Source of the DNA: Phycisphaerae bacterium
GTDB lineage: Bacteria > Planctomycetota > Phycisphaerae > Sedimentisphaerales > Anaerobacaceae
Length of the DNA stretch: 48,810 nt
Assembly (NCBI GenBank): GCA_016782865.1
Contig: JADHXR010000040.1
Span: 1 to 48,810 of the forward strand
Direction of reading: 5' to 3'
The notes under the pieces were generated by a model, which saw nothing but the letters and a program-made list of their open reading frames with translations, was not told where the DNA came from and did not search any database. Below are positions 9,354-16,953 of the stretch, one piece after another (position 1 is the first letter of the stretch; each line of letters starts with the position of its first letter). The position numbers and the translations under genes are program-made.

Positions 9354-9830
9354 CTAACTCGTAAAGTGCATAGCTAAAGCCATCACCAGCAAAATTAGGC
9401 AAGCTAAAAGAAATAAAATGTTCAAAAGTACCAGCCATGTTGGTTGCGACTGGGGGTCAACACCCGGAGACGATTCATATAATTCCTGATATTCTTCAAT
9501 CTCGCGAAGACACAAAATAGCCCAAGCGGGAACGGGAAATTCGTCGAGGGTTTTCCGATGAATATGTGCAATTAAGACATCGACATCATCTCTTTCAATA
9601 GGGTCCACTGAATCGTCCCCGCCAGCCCTTTTCTCAATGGTTCTCATACGAAGCAGATTTTTGCGAAGCTGGTTAAGGCGACCAGCATAACCGCGTTTGG
9701 CGTAGATCAGCAGCAGCCAAAAGGTAAGGAACACCAAAGCAAGGCAACTCGCAGCCACCCAGAATAAGGATCCACGCCCATAGGACGTGGCTTTAGGAAG
9801 CCCTCCCGAGGAGGGCTTGGATCGGCCCAT
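9354..9830 (-). CDS. Two-TM membrane protein, 5' end apparently replaced by an IS end
   Basis: The open frame encodes 158 aa with two hydrophobic segments, LFWVAASCLALVFLTFWLLLI near the N-terminus and WLVLLNILFLLACLILLVMAL at the C-terminus, with a hydrophilic middle of about 75 residues. The first 20 codons (MGRSKPSSGG... to YGRG) are encoded by the hairpin end of the decayed IS200-like element that begins at about 9770, so the apparent ATG at 9830 is probably not original. A GTG at 9758 would start at the first membrane segment. A 28-codon fragment starting at 10228 on the far side of the element may be the missing N-terminus. Function unknown. Confidence 0.55.
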   Translation of the reverse strand: MGRSKPSSGGLPKATSYGRGSLFWVAASCLALVFLTFWLLLIYAKRGYAGRLNQLRKNLLRMRTIEKRAGGDDSVDPIERDDVDVLIAHIHRKTLDEFPVPAWAILCLREIEEYQELYESSPGVDPQSQPTWLVLLNILFLLACLILLVMALAMHFTS

Positions 9831-9845
9831 TGGGCATCGTCTACA

Positions 9846-10045
9846 TTACTTCAAATCCAGTTCACCTTGGCCCGATTTCAAAAGTCCTTGCTCGCAGATA
9901 TACTGCCGCATCGTCTCTGTCATCTAATCCAACTGTGCTGACACAATACCCTGTGGCCCAAAACGAGAGGCCTGTCACAAGACGTTCACTACGTGATATT
10001 TACAGACCCACCGTACATGGGACAGACCCTTGCCACTCGTGCACT
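9846..10045 (-). pseudogene. tnpA: IS200-type Y1 transposase (tnpA) remnant, internally deleted and frameshifted
   Basis: Read on the minus strand, one frame gives GLSHVRWVCKYHVV, the N-terminal strand and HUH-like motif of IS200 TnpA, ending in a stop near 9990. The next segment, in a different frame, gives RLVTGLSFWATGYCVSTVGLD, the C-terminal block of the same protein. It shifts frame again into MRQYICEQGLLKSGQGELDLK before a TAA at 9846-9848. The catalytic tyrosine region and most of the middle are missing. The enzyme cannot be functional. Confidence 0.8.
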
Positions 10046-10121
10046 GACTTCTCCTCTATGCCCCAAGGAGAAGTCTACTCGATTGCCCTATACCCCGGAA
10101 CGCTCAAAGCTAAGAGGGTCA

Positions 10122-10148
10122 CACGGCCAGAGGCCGTGGTTTTATTGT
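10122..10148 (+). terminator. GC-rich hairpin followed by T-rich run (IS left-end hairpin, terminator-like)
   Basis: CACGGCC-AGA-GGCCGTG at 10122-10138 is followed by GTTTTATTG. It fits an intrinsic terminator read on the plus strand, but it is better explained as the end hairpin of the IS200-like remnant. There is no plus-strand gene upstream for it to serve. Confidence 0.35.
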
Positions 10149-10228
10149 CGTAATAAGGTAGCTGATGCTACACCGGCGATAATTGTTACCTTGAATATCG
10201 CTCTGCCAAACTTCACTCTAAATGTCAT
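10142..10228 (-). pseudogene. 28-codon N-terminal fragment of a membrane protein, probably cut by the IS
   Basis: An ATG at 10228 with GGAGA about 9 bases upstream starts a short frame, MTFRVKFGRAIFKVTIIAGV followed by ASATLLRQ, which ends at a TAA that lies at the IS edge. It reads as a basic N-terminus entering a membrane segment. Together with the two-TM frame at 9354-9830 it fits one gene split by the insertion. That continuity is an inference from position, strand and composition. Confidence 0.45.
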
Positions 10229-10356
10229 TGTGGCGTTCTCCAGAATCACCTCAGCTATGTGGGAGGCGATATTTCACAGCACTTGCCCTATTGAAGCCAC
10301 GCCCATCCTACGAATAGAAAAGCAGCCCAAATCACTGACGGGCCAACCTGATGCGA

Positions 10357-10824
10357 TTATTCACTACGACAATTCCCTCCTTGTGCCACCTCAAGCCCCA
10401 ATTCATAACCTTGTCCATAAGCCCACTGTAACGGGGCTTCCTTGTAAATAGTGGGAGGTCTGATTTCACCTTGCTTATGTGTTAACTCAAGACCCTTATC
10501 ATAGCCTTCGTCAAAGCCTCTTTCATATGCTTGTCTTTCTGTTTTGGGCAAATCCTTCACCTTGATTCGTTCTACCTTCTCGAAGATCTGATCAAATCCC
10601 GCTTTGTTTCCCGCCTCCAATCCTTGGATGTAACCCATTTCATAAAACTTCTGCAAATTTGATTCTTTGTCACTATAGACTTTCTCGATTTTTTGGGGAT
10701 ACTTGGCTTGGATTTTGTTACGGCCCAACTCAAAACCTTCATTGTAACCCTTATCGAATCCCCTTTCCAATGCTTGTAGTACTTCTTCGCCTAAACTCTC
10801 TCCCTTATCATTTATCTCTCCCAC
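10357..10824 (-). CDS. GX3-repeat protein, 155 aa, unknown function
   Basis: The product is built of glycine-every-fourth-residue runs: GFDKGYNEGFELG at about 22-34, GYIQGLEAGNKAGFD at about 64-78, GFDEGYDKGLEL at about 103-114, and GQGYELGLE near the end. Charged helical linkers separate them. Similar GX3 runs occur in the eukaryotic Yae1/Lto1 proteins (deca-GX3 motif) and in the N-terminal part of FliH/YscL, so a helix-helix packing role is plausible, but neither family can be assigned. The start is a GTG at 10824 with AAAGG about 10 bases upstream. It sits between a PIN-like gene and the IS-split membrane gene. Confidence 0.7.
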   Translation of the reverse strand: MGEINDKGESLGEEVLQALERGFDKGYNEGFELGRNKIQAKYPQKIEKVYSDKESNLQKFYEMGYIQGLEAGNKAGFDQIFEKVERIKVKDLPKTERQAYERGFDEGYDKGLELTHKQGEIRPPTIYKEAPLQWAYGQGYELGLEVAQGGNCRSE

Positions 10825-10899
10825 TCTTGTAGCCTTTCAAAGAGTATTACTACCCGAAAATAATATCTATGCCTGCTTTGAAGTATCAGATGTTCTCCG

Positions 10900-11526
10900 T
10901 CAGGTTTCTAATTCTGGCAAAATGGGGATGTCTTGCCTAATCTCTGGCCAATAGTAGATTTGAGAATAGTAATTCTCTCTGATCGCGTTAATTTGACCGT
11001 CAAGTTTATCTGATGTTATGAAAGCCAGTTGATTTTGTTTTGCCAAGATCAAGTGGATATAGTCCTGAACATTTTTTGAAATAGGAAAGCTGAGGGCAAG
11101 CTGAGAAAGTTCTTGATCAAAATTTTCAGATTCAACTCTATTGTAGTCTTCCAGCAGGTAACATAATGCTTTCCACCAGGAAACGATCTCTCTTTGATCA
11201 CGGTTTGAATGTGATCTTCTCAGTGCTCTCAGTACTTCTGCCTTAGTCAATTCGGAATAATAGAAACGGATTTTGTGTGTGAAATGAATGCACCTAAGCT
11301 TATCAATATTTGTTGTAAGTTCAAATGCGAATCTCATACCGTTGGCGGTGATTGCCGGAACAAACTTGTGAATACCTGCACTAACTGTAACACTCATTAT
11401 AGTCTTGCCATCGTAAGGCTCAGGACTACTAAAGCCTGTTCTAATATTCCGGTCAATAAAGTCCATGAAGAGCGACGTATCAAGATACCAGCCCATCGCT
11501 AAGATATTTCTTATTTCTTGTTTCAT
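10900..11526 (-). CDS. PIN-domain-like protein, possible nuclease, 208 aa
   Basis: The spacing of acidic residues suggests a PIN fold. YLDTSLFMDFI near residue 14 resembles the first PIN aspartate strand. ELTKAEVLRAL near 92 carries the central glutamate. DYIHLILAKQNQLAFITSDK near 155-175 matches the closing D-x-H-L-x-x-A ... hydrophobic-x-T-x-D block. VapC-like PIN proteins are Mg2+-dependent RNases. At 208 aa it is longer than a typical VapC, with an insertion between the first and second motifs, and no antitoxin-like gene is adjacent. The fold assignment is by motif reading only. Confidence 0.6.
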   Translation of the reverse strand: MKQEIRNILAMGWYLDTSLFMDFIDRNIRTGFSSPEPYDGKTIMSVTVSAGIHKFVPAITANGMRFAFELTTNIDKLRCIHFTHKIRFYYSELTKAEVLRALRRSHSNRDQREIVSWWKALCYLLEDYNRVESENFDQELSQLALSFPISKNVQDYIHLILAKQNQLAFITSDKLDGQINAIRENYYSQIYYWPEIRQDIPILPELET

Positions 11527-11637
11527 TGTTAAGTATCTTCCATCTCATAAGCTCAATTGTCAAGAAGAAGCAACATCAGCATTCCCATACCCACCCATAC
11601 TCCGATATGGCTGGGGGTCAGATCGGCGATTTAAGTC

Positions 11638-11714
11638 GGATGGGCAACTCGTTTGCCCATGCTGTCAATGTAACGTAACCCGAACTGCATGGGCAGGAAA
11701 CCTGCCCATCCTAC
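11638..11714. repeat. Family A palindromic repeat in an otherwise empty 447-base gap
   Basis: GATGGGCAACTCGTTTGCCCAT and GCATGGGCAGGAAACCTGCC form two hairpins joined by a linker (GCTGTCAATGTAACG...). The same hairpin-linker-hairpin design recurs near 14.1, 15.2 and 37.3 kb. The remainder of the gap 11527-11973 shows no supportable gene. Confidence 0.75.
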
Positions 11715-11973
11715 AAGCTGCGGCAGCCGGGTGGGCAAGAGGAAAGATGTGTTGGAGTGCGAGAATACAGGGCATAGAATAGGGGACAGCAGGGAATCAG
11801 GATAATGGGGGGTGGGTTATCAGGACTGCAGGAAATCAGGCTTCGTGTCCATGAGCTATTTGAAAAATCAAAGCCAATTTCTACTCTTGGCCGGTATTGA
11901 CGCGATGGCGGGGTCTTGATATCCTGTTGCCGGGATCGTTAATGTGTATGAACTGTGAAAGGATGGTTTTATT

Positions 11974-12918
11974 ATGAAAAGACGAACATTTCTCGCGTTG
12001 GGCACCGGCACGGTCGGCGGCCTGTGCATTCAATCGCCGGCGTTGGTCCTCGGCAGACAGGCGAAGGCAAAGAAGAAGGGTCAAAAGGATAAATCGGGCA
12101 AGAAACGCCCCTTTAAGATTTCTCTGGCCCAGTGGTCCTGGCACAAAACGCTTCGCGGCCAGCAGGAGCCGAAAATGGACAATCTTGACTTCGCAAAAGA
12201 AGCCAAGGCTCTGGGAATCAAAGCCGTCGAGTACGTCAACCAGTTCTTCAAAGACAAGGCCGGCGACGAGAAGTATCTGGCCGAGATGAAGAAACGCGCG
12301 GCGGACAACGGCGTCAAATCGGTGCTGATTATGTGCGACGGCGAAGGCAATCTCGGCGACCCCGACGCCAAGCGGCGTGCGCAGGCTGTCGAGAACCACC
12401 ACAAGTGGGTCGACGCCGCCAAGTTCCTCGGATGCCATTCTATCAGGGTCAACGCCAGCTCCAGAGGCTCATACGACGAGCAGATCAAGCTTGCCGCCGA
12501 CGGACTTCGCCGCCTGAGCGAGTACGCCGCCGGCTCGAAGCTCGGCGTGATCGTCGAGAACCACGGCGGGCTTTCGTCCAACGGCAAGTGGCTGACAAGC
12601 GTTATCAGGGAGGTAGACCTGCCCAACTGCGGGACACTGCCCGACTTCGGCAACTTCCCGCCCGAAACTGACAATTATGACGCCGTCGAGATGTTGATGC
12701 CCTATGCCAAGGCGGTCAGTGCAAAGAGCTACGACTTTGATGAAGAGGGCAATGAGACCAAGATCGACTACTACCGCATGATGAAGATCGTTCTCGCCGC
12801 CGGGTACAAGGGCTTCGTCGGCATCGAGTACGAGGGCAGCAGACTCAGCGAAACCGACGGCATCGTAGCGACCAAGAAGCTGCTGGACAAGATCTGCAAA
12901 CAACACATGAAGGCGTAA
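11974..12918 (+). CDS. Tat-exported sugar phosphate isomerase/epimerase-like TIM-barrel protein
   Basis: The 314-aa product begins [15 protein letters not shown], a twin-arginine-type signal, and continues with a xylose isomerase-like TIM barrel. Blocks include [40 protein letters not shown], the metal-ligand-like [25 protein letters not shown] and the closing [13 protein letters not shown]. The family isomerises or epimerises sugars and cyclitols using a divalent metal held by Glu, Asp and His. AAAGGAT lies about 10 bases before the ATG. The sugar substrate cannot be read. It neighbours the sugar-acid gene set that starts at 14.2 kb, though queG lies between on the other strand. Confidence 0.85.
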   Translation: MKRRTFLALGTGTVGGLCIQSPALVLGRQAKAKKKGQKDKSGKKRPFKISLAQWSWHKTLRGQQEPKMDNLDFAKEAKALGIKAVEYVNQFFKDKAGDEKYLAEMKKRAADNGVKSVLIMCDGEGNLGDPDAKRRAQAVENHHKWVDAAKFLGCHSIRVNASSRGSYDEQIKLAADGLRRLSEYAAGSKLGVIVENHGGLSSNGKWLTSVIREVDLPNCGTLPDFGNFPPETDNYDAVEMLMPYAKAVSAKSYDFDEEGNETKIDYYRMMKIVLAAGYKGFVGIEYEGSRLSETDGIVATKKLLDKICKQHMKA

Positions 12919-12926
12919 GGCGGGTA

Positions 12927-13967
12927 TCAGCAGCGGCGCGCTGCGTTGGCAAGACAGATTCGGGCGTTTCTTTTGAGGCCTTCGAGGCCTAAACGCTTGA
13001 TCGGAGAATCGCCGAATCTGGCGCCGAACGATTCGGCGTCCAGATTCAGAATCTCGTGCAGGTCGAGATTCGCTCTGTCGCCGTGGAATTTGAACTGCTC
13101 GTTGGCGCACGCCGGTGCGTCTTTTTGATAAGGGCAGACGAGGACGCATTCGTCACAGCCGAAGAGCCGGTCGCCTATCTTCTCCGCCAGCTCCGGCCGG
13201 ATTTGGCCTTTGTGCTCTATCGTCAGATAGTTGATGCAACTGCCGGCGTCGAATTGCCCGTCGCCCCTCAAGGCGCCTGTGGGGCAGGCATCGATGCACT
13301 TGCAGCAGCCGGGACAATCGGCTGCGATCGGTTCATCGGTTCGGAGCTTCAAGCTGGTGACGATCTCGCCCAGGAATATCTGGCAGCCGAGTTCGGGATT
13401 TATCAGCATGTGGTTCTTGCCGATAAAGCCCAGCCCCGCTCGGACGGCCAATGCCCGCTCGGCCAAGGGCGCCGAGTCAACGCAGATTTTGAACTTGAAC
13501 TCGGCATCGACAAGCAAGTTCAGAAGAGCGACCAGATCGCGCAGCCGTTCTTTGACAAATTGATGATAATCTTCATACAGAGCGTAGTTGGCCACCCTTC
13601 CCGATGGTCGATTCTCGATTCTCGATGCTCGATGCTCGCCGCTGTTGCCTCGTCCCCCTGCTTCCGCAGGGGCAAGCCTGTTCCCGCGAACGCGGGAATC
13701 CCTCGTCCCTCGTCCCTCGTGGAAATGGACCGGCGTATAGTTCAGGCCGACGACAATGACCGATTGAGCGCCTTCGGTGAGCTTGGCCGGGCTGAGGCGC
13801 TTTTGCAGGTTCCGGTGCATGTAATCCATATCACCTGCAAAGCCGGACTCCAACCACCGGGCCAAAGCCTTCGCCTGTTCGGCGTCTATCGGCGCCGCAT
13901 CCGTCACGCCGACGAGGTCGAAACCCAGCTCGATGGTTTTGTGTTTTATGTCTTGAGATAAACTCAC
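12927..13967 (-). CDS. queG: Epoxyqueuosine reductase with an in-frame repeat insertion
   Basis: QueG is the cobalamin-dependent iron-sulfur enzyme that reduces epoxyqueuosine to queuosine in tRNA wobble positions. Supporting blocks are LGFDLVGVTDAAP, the MDYMHRN and YEDYHQFVKERL segments, FIGKNHMLINP, and two 4Fe-4S clusters, CPGCCKCIDACPTGA and GCDECVLVCPYQ. The frame is open to 14033, but a GTG at 13967 gives the usual family start and has TATAAT just upstream. Between NYTPVHFHE and GRVANYAL the protein carries about 39 extra residues encoded by repetitive DNA at 13605-13722 (simple CTCGAT and CCCTCGT repeats around a palindrome). The catalytic motifs are intact, so the enzyme may tolerate the insert. 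Confidence 0.93.
   Translation of the reverse strand: MSLSQDIKHKTIELGFDLVGVTDAAPIDAEQAKALARWLESGFAGDMDYMHRNLQKRLSPAKLTEGAQSVIVVGLNYTPVHFHEGRGTRDSRVRGNRLAPAEAGGRGNSGEHRASRIENRPSGRVANYALYEDYHQFVKERLRDLVALLNLLVDAEFKFKICVDSAPLAERALAVRAGLGFIGKNHMLINPELGCQIFLGEIVTSLKLRTDEPIAADCPGCCKCIDACPTGALRGDGQFDAGSCINYLTIEHKGQIRPELAEKIGDRLFGCDECVLVCPYQKDAPACANEQFKFHGDRANLDLHEILNLDAESFGARFGDSPIKRLGLEGLKRNARICLANAARRC
13605..13722. repeat. Composite repeat inside queG (families C and D)
   Basis: Three repetitive parts lie side by side: tandem CTCGATT/CTCGATG units (13605-13637), a double hairpin CCCTGCTTCCGCAGGG plus TTCCCGCGAACGCGGGAA (13655-13698), and tandem CCCTCGT units (about 13699-13719). The double hairpin has a near-identical copy in the MTAP gene at 20649-20691, and the CTCGAT units have relatives at 37457-37538. 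The stretch has no stop in the queG frame. Confidence 0.85.
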
Positions 13968-14049
13968 AGGAGCGATTATACTAAATGCCGCTGTGAGTTC
14001 TAACAAGGGTTTTGCAGAATGAATATTAGGCATAGATTATTCAGCCGCA

Positions 14050-14229
14050 GGATGGGCATCCCGGCGCGCCGGGACTGCCCATGCGGTTTGATGCGAGCTA
14101 TATCGACAGCATGGGCAAACGAGTTGCCCATCCTGAAGAAACGTAGATGTAGGGTGGGCAGGTTTCCTGCCCACGCGGATCTGTGGACATTGCATTGACA
14201 GCATGGGCAAACGAGTTGCCCATCCTGAG
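14050..14229. repeat. Two tandem family A repeats, one carrying the 16-bp family B palindrome
   Basis: The hairpin-linker-hairpin unit occurs twice (about 14050-14135 and 14150-14229), each with GCATGGGCAAACGAGTTGCC. The first unit carries the perfect palindrome TCCCGGCGCGCCGGGA at 14059-14074. They fill the gap between queG and the divergent aldolase gene. Confidence 0.8.
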
Positions 14230-14243
14230 AATACGGAGAACTA

Positions 14244-15191
14244 ATGGACACCGAATCACATCAGAGTGAATTACCCGCCCCACTACGCGGTATCATCCCC
14301 CCGCTGGTCACGCCGCTGTTGGATCGTGACACGCTCGATGAGGCCGGCCTGGAGCGTCTGATCGAGCATGTCCTTGCCGGCGGCGTTCACGGCTTGTTCA
14401 TCCTGGGGACAACCGGCGAGGCCCCAAGTCTCAGCTACCGCCTGCGTTACGATCTTATCGAGCGTGTCTGCGGGCAGGTTGCCGCCCGTGTGCCGGTGCT
14501 GGTTGGGATAACCGATACGTCCTTTGTAGAGTCGGCAAACATCGCCCGCAAGGCCAAAGACGCCGGGGCGCAGGCGGTTGTGCTGGCGCCGCCTTATTAT
14601 TTTCCCGCCGGGCAGTTGGAATTGCTCGAGTACCTCAGGCATTTGACAGCCGAACTTCCACTGCCGGTATTCTTGTACAACATGCCGAGCCACACGAAGC
14701 TGGTCTTTGAGCCTGAGACTATACGGGCCGCCGCCGACTTTCCGGGCATCGCGGGCATAAAGGACAGTTCGGGCAACATGATGTACTTTCGCCGGCTCCA
14801 GGGGTTGCTCAGGGATCATCCGAACTTCTCGGTCCTGATGGGCCCGGAGGAATTGCTGGCCGAGGCAGTTCTGCTGGGCGGCCACGGCGGCGTTTCCGGT
14901 GGTGCCAACCTCCTGCCGGCGCTTTACGTGGAACTCTACGATGCGGCGAGTGCGAAGGATCTGCCGAGAGTCGAAGAGCTGCACGCAAAAGTCATGGAGC
15001 TTAGCACCTGCATTTACTATGTGGGACGCTACCAGTCGAGCTTCCTGAAAGGTCTCAAGTGTGCCCTCTCGTGCGTCGGGATTTGCAGCGATTTCCTGGC
15101 CGAACCGTTTCATCGTTTCCGCCAGTCCGAGCATGAGGTGATCGAGCGATACGTGAAGGAACTCGGGATAACCCCTTTGGGGGAAAACTAA
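14244..15191 (+). CDS. Dihydrodipicolinate synthase/N-acetylneuraminate lyase family aldolase
   Basis: The 315-aa product is a class I (Schiff-base) pyruvate aldolase or dehydratase of the DapA/NanA superfamily. GTTGE lies at 55-59, the catalytic-site tyrosine in YNMPS at 145, and the Schiff-base lysine in GIKDSSG at 173. A DapA housekeeping role is less likely than catabolism, because a sodium:solute symporter and a large secreted protein follow on the same strand, as in sialic acid or sugar-acid utilisation loci. GGAG lies 6 bases before the ATG. Which 2-keto acid it handles is not decided by the sequence. Confidence 0.88.
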   Translation: MDTESHQSELPAPLRGIIPPLVTPLLDRDTLDEAGLERLIEHVLAGGVHGLFILGTTGEAPSLSYRLRYDLIERVCGQVAARVPVLVGITDTSFVESANIARKAKDAGAQAVVLAPPYYFPAGQLELLEYLRHLTAELPLPVFLYNMPSHTKLVFEPETIRAAADFPGIAGIKDSSGNMMYFRRLQGLLRDHPNFSVLMGPEELLAEAVLLGGHGGVSGGANLLPALYVELYDAASAKDLPRVEELHAKVMELSTCIYYVGRYQSSFLKGLKCALSCVGICSDFLAEPFHRFRQSEHEVIERYVKELGITPLGEN

Positions 15192-15210
15192 ATATCAAAA
15201 GCCTGTAGCC

Positions 15211-15316
15211 TGTAGGATGGGCAGGTTTCCTGCCCATGCGGTTTGGGGCACGTTACATTAACAGCATGGGCAAACGAGCCTGCCCTGAGCGAAGTCGAAC
15301 GGGTTGCCCATCCTAT
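15211..15316. repeat. Family A repeat between aldolase and symporter genes
   Basis: GGATGGGCAGGTTTCCTGCC and GCATGGGCAAACGAG...GGTTGCCCATCC are separated by the usual linker. The second hairpin is widened by a CCTGAGCGAAGTCGAACGGG insert that also occurs near 37.26 and 43.73 kb. A TTTTGCATTTTGATTCTTGATTTTGC simple repeat follows and reaches to the start of the symporter gene. Confidence 0.75.
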
Positions 15317-15358
15317 CTGCTACATTTTGCATTTTGATTCTTGATTTTGCAGGATGAC

Positions 15359-16870
15359 ATGATTATGCAGACAAGCCTTGGCGCAATTGATACCGCGATC
15401 CTCATTCTTTACGGCTGCGTGCTGATCGCAATGGGGGTATATTACAAACGCAAATGTCGCACGGCCGAGCAGTTCATGGTCGCCGATCATTCGATTCCCG
15501 CCTGGGCCGCCGGGCTGGCGGTCATGAGCGCCTATACGAGCAGCATTTCATACATTGCCACGCCGGGCAAGGCCTTCGACTCCAACTGGAACCCTATGAT
15601 TTTCGCACTCTGCATCTTCCCGGCAGCGTGGCTGGCCTGCAAATACGCCGTGCCGTATTACAGAAAGGCACGACTGATCTCGGTCTACTCATTTCTGGAA
15701 GACAGACTCGGCTCCTGGGGACGCATTTACGCGGCGTTCGCATTCGTGCTCTACATGATCGGCCGCGTCGCGGTCATTCTTTACCTGGCCAGTCTGCTGT
15801 TGGAGACCTTTGTTCCGTGGAATATAGCTACCGTTATAATTATCATCGGCCTGGTGACCATCGTCTACACACTGCTCGGTGGGATGGAAGCTGTGATCTG
15901 GACGGACGTCATGCAGTCGGTGATTATGATCGCAGGTATTCTCTTTTGCGCCGTCAGTTTGTCCATCCAGGTATTCTCGGGACCCGAACCGCTGATACAA
16001 GCAGCCATCGACAACAACAAGTTCAGCTTCGGCAGTTTGAAACTCACGCTCGCTTCACAGGAGCATCTTCTCGATCGAACGATTTGGGTAATGCTCATCT
16101 ACGGAATCACAGAGGCATTCCGGAGTTTGCTGGCCGACCAGAACTACGTCCAGAAATACTGTTCCGTTCCTACCGAGCGAGATGCGAAACGCTCAATCTG
16201 GATCGCGATGTTGATCTACATTCCTCTGACCGCGGTCTTTCTTTACATCGGAACAATGCTCTATGCCTTCTACTCGCCGGCGGGAAAGGCACTCGGAGAG
16301 GGGATCACAAAAGGTGACCAGATATTCCCCTACTACATCGCAACCGAGGTGCCGGCAGGTCTAAAGGGGCTGATTATCGCAGCGATTATCGCCGCTGCAA
16401 TGAGCACTGTGGACTCAGCGCTGAATTGCTCGGCGACCGTTCTTTTGCTGGATTTCTACAAGCGATATTTCAAGCCGGATATTGGAGAAGAGTCCAGCCT
16501 GGCGTTCCTTCGCATCACAACCGTAATATGGGGCGTGCTCGGAACCGGCGCCGCCCTTTTGATGATCCAGGCCAGGAGCATCCTGGATGTCTGGTGGCAG
16601 ATCTCGGGGATCTTCGGCGGCGCGCTGCTGGGTTTGTTCATACTGGCGTTCCTGCGAGTTCGCCTGAATCTGCCTCAGGGCCTGATATCGATCGCAGTGA
16701 GCATTGTCGTAATCAGTTGGGGAACGTTTGCGCGCGATCTGCCCGATTCGTGGCGGTGGGCGCAGTGTAACCTCGACGGGATCATCGTAGGCGCCGTGGG
16801 AACCGCCGCCCTTATGGTGGTCGCCGGCGTATTTGCCATGATGAACCGCAAGCAGGGAATTAGAACGTAG
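15359..16870 (+). CDS. Sodium:solute symporter (SSS family)
   Basis: The product is about 503 aa with roughly 13 membrane segments. Typical SSS blocks are YKRKCRTAEQFMVADHSIPAW, AAGLAVMSAYTSSISYIATPG (first sodium-site helix), TVIIIIGLVTIVYTLLGGMEAVIWTDVMQ, LADQNYVQKYCSVPTERDAKR and IAAIIAAAMSTVDSALNCSATV. SSS carriers import sugars, amino acids or sialic acids with Na+. The frame is open from a TTG at 15341 inside the upstream simple repeat; I prefer the ATG at 15359 with AGGA close upstream, and the ATG at 15365 is also possible. It forms a likely transcription unit with the aldolase and the secreted protein. Confidence 0.92.
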   Translation: MIMQTSLGAIDTAILILYGCVLIAMGVYYKRKCRTAEQFMVADHSIPAWAAGLAVMSAYTSSISYIATPGKAFDSNWNPMIFALCIFPAAWLACKYAVPYYRKARLISVYSFLEDRLGSWGRIYAAFAFVLYMIGRVAVILYLASLLLETFVPWNIATVIIIIGLVTIVYTLLGGMEAVIWTDVMQSVIMIAGILFCAVSLSIQVFSGPEPLIQAAIDNNKFSFGSLKLTLASQEHLLDRTIWVMLIYGITEAFRSLLADQNYVQKYCSVPTERDAKRSIWIAMLIYIPLTAVFLYIGTMLYAFYSPAGKALGEGITKGDQIFPYYIATEVPAGLKGLIIAAIIAAAMSTVDSALNCSATVLLLDFYKRYFKPDIGEESSLAFLRITTVIWGVLGTGAALLMIQARSILDVWWQISGIFGGALLGLFILAFLRVRLNLPQGLISIAVSIVVISWGTFARDLPDSWRWAQCNLDGIIVGAVGTAALMVVAGVFAMMNRKQGIRT

Positions 16871-16933
16871 GGTGCGATGCATCGCACCGAAAATGTTCGA
16901 GCACGTAAATGGTGCGATACATCGCACCCTACG
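16866..16933. repeat. Nested inverted repeat (GTGCGATGCATCGCAC type) over a stop codon
   Basis: A 23-bp arm CGTAGGGTGCGATGCATCGC... at 16866-16888 pairs with 16911-16933 with one mismatch. Each arm is itself nearly palindromic (GGTGCGATGCATCGCACC). The left arm overlaps the symporter stop codon. A partial relative lies near 37376. It could fold as a transcript hairpin between the symporter and the secreted protein gene. Confidence 0.85.
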
Positions 16934-16953
16934 AATGAAAGGATACGTCATCT

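Larger units (their letters stand above)
9770..10150 (-). mobile_element. Decayed IS200/IS605-type insertion sequence (internally deleted)
   Basis: Both ends carry subterminal hairpins as in the IS200/IS605 family. At the right-hand side CACGGCC (10122-10128) pairs with GGCCGTG (10132-10138) around an AGA loop. At the left-hand side CCACG (9772-9776) pairs with CGTGG (9786-9790), next to a perfect 9-bp stem AAGCCCTCC/GGAGGGCTT at 9798-9818. Between them is a shortened Y1 transposase remnant on the minus strand. The element is about 380 bp where an intact one would be about 700. The exact borders are my estimate. Confidence 0.7.

Noticed and set aside
9830..10451. Plus-strand frames of 107 and 152 codons
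   Set aside because: They cross the IS200-type remnant and the GX3-protein gene; the minus-strand transposase motifs explain the sequence better.
13056..13961. 301-codon plus-strand open frame
   Set aside because: Antisense shadow of queG.
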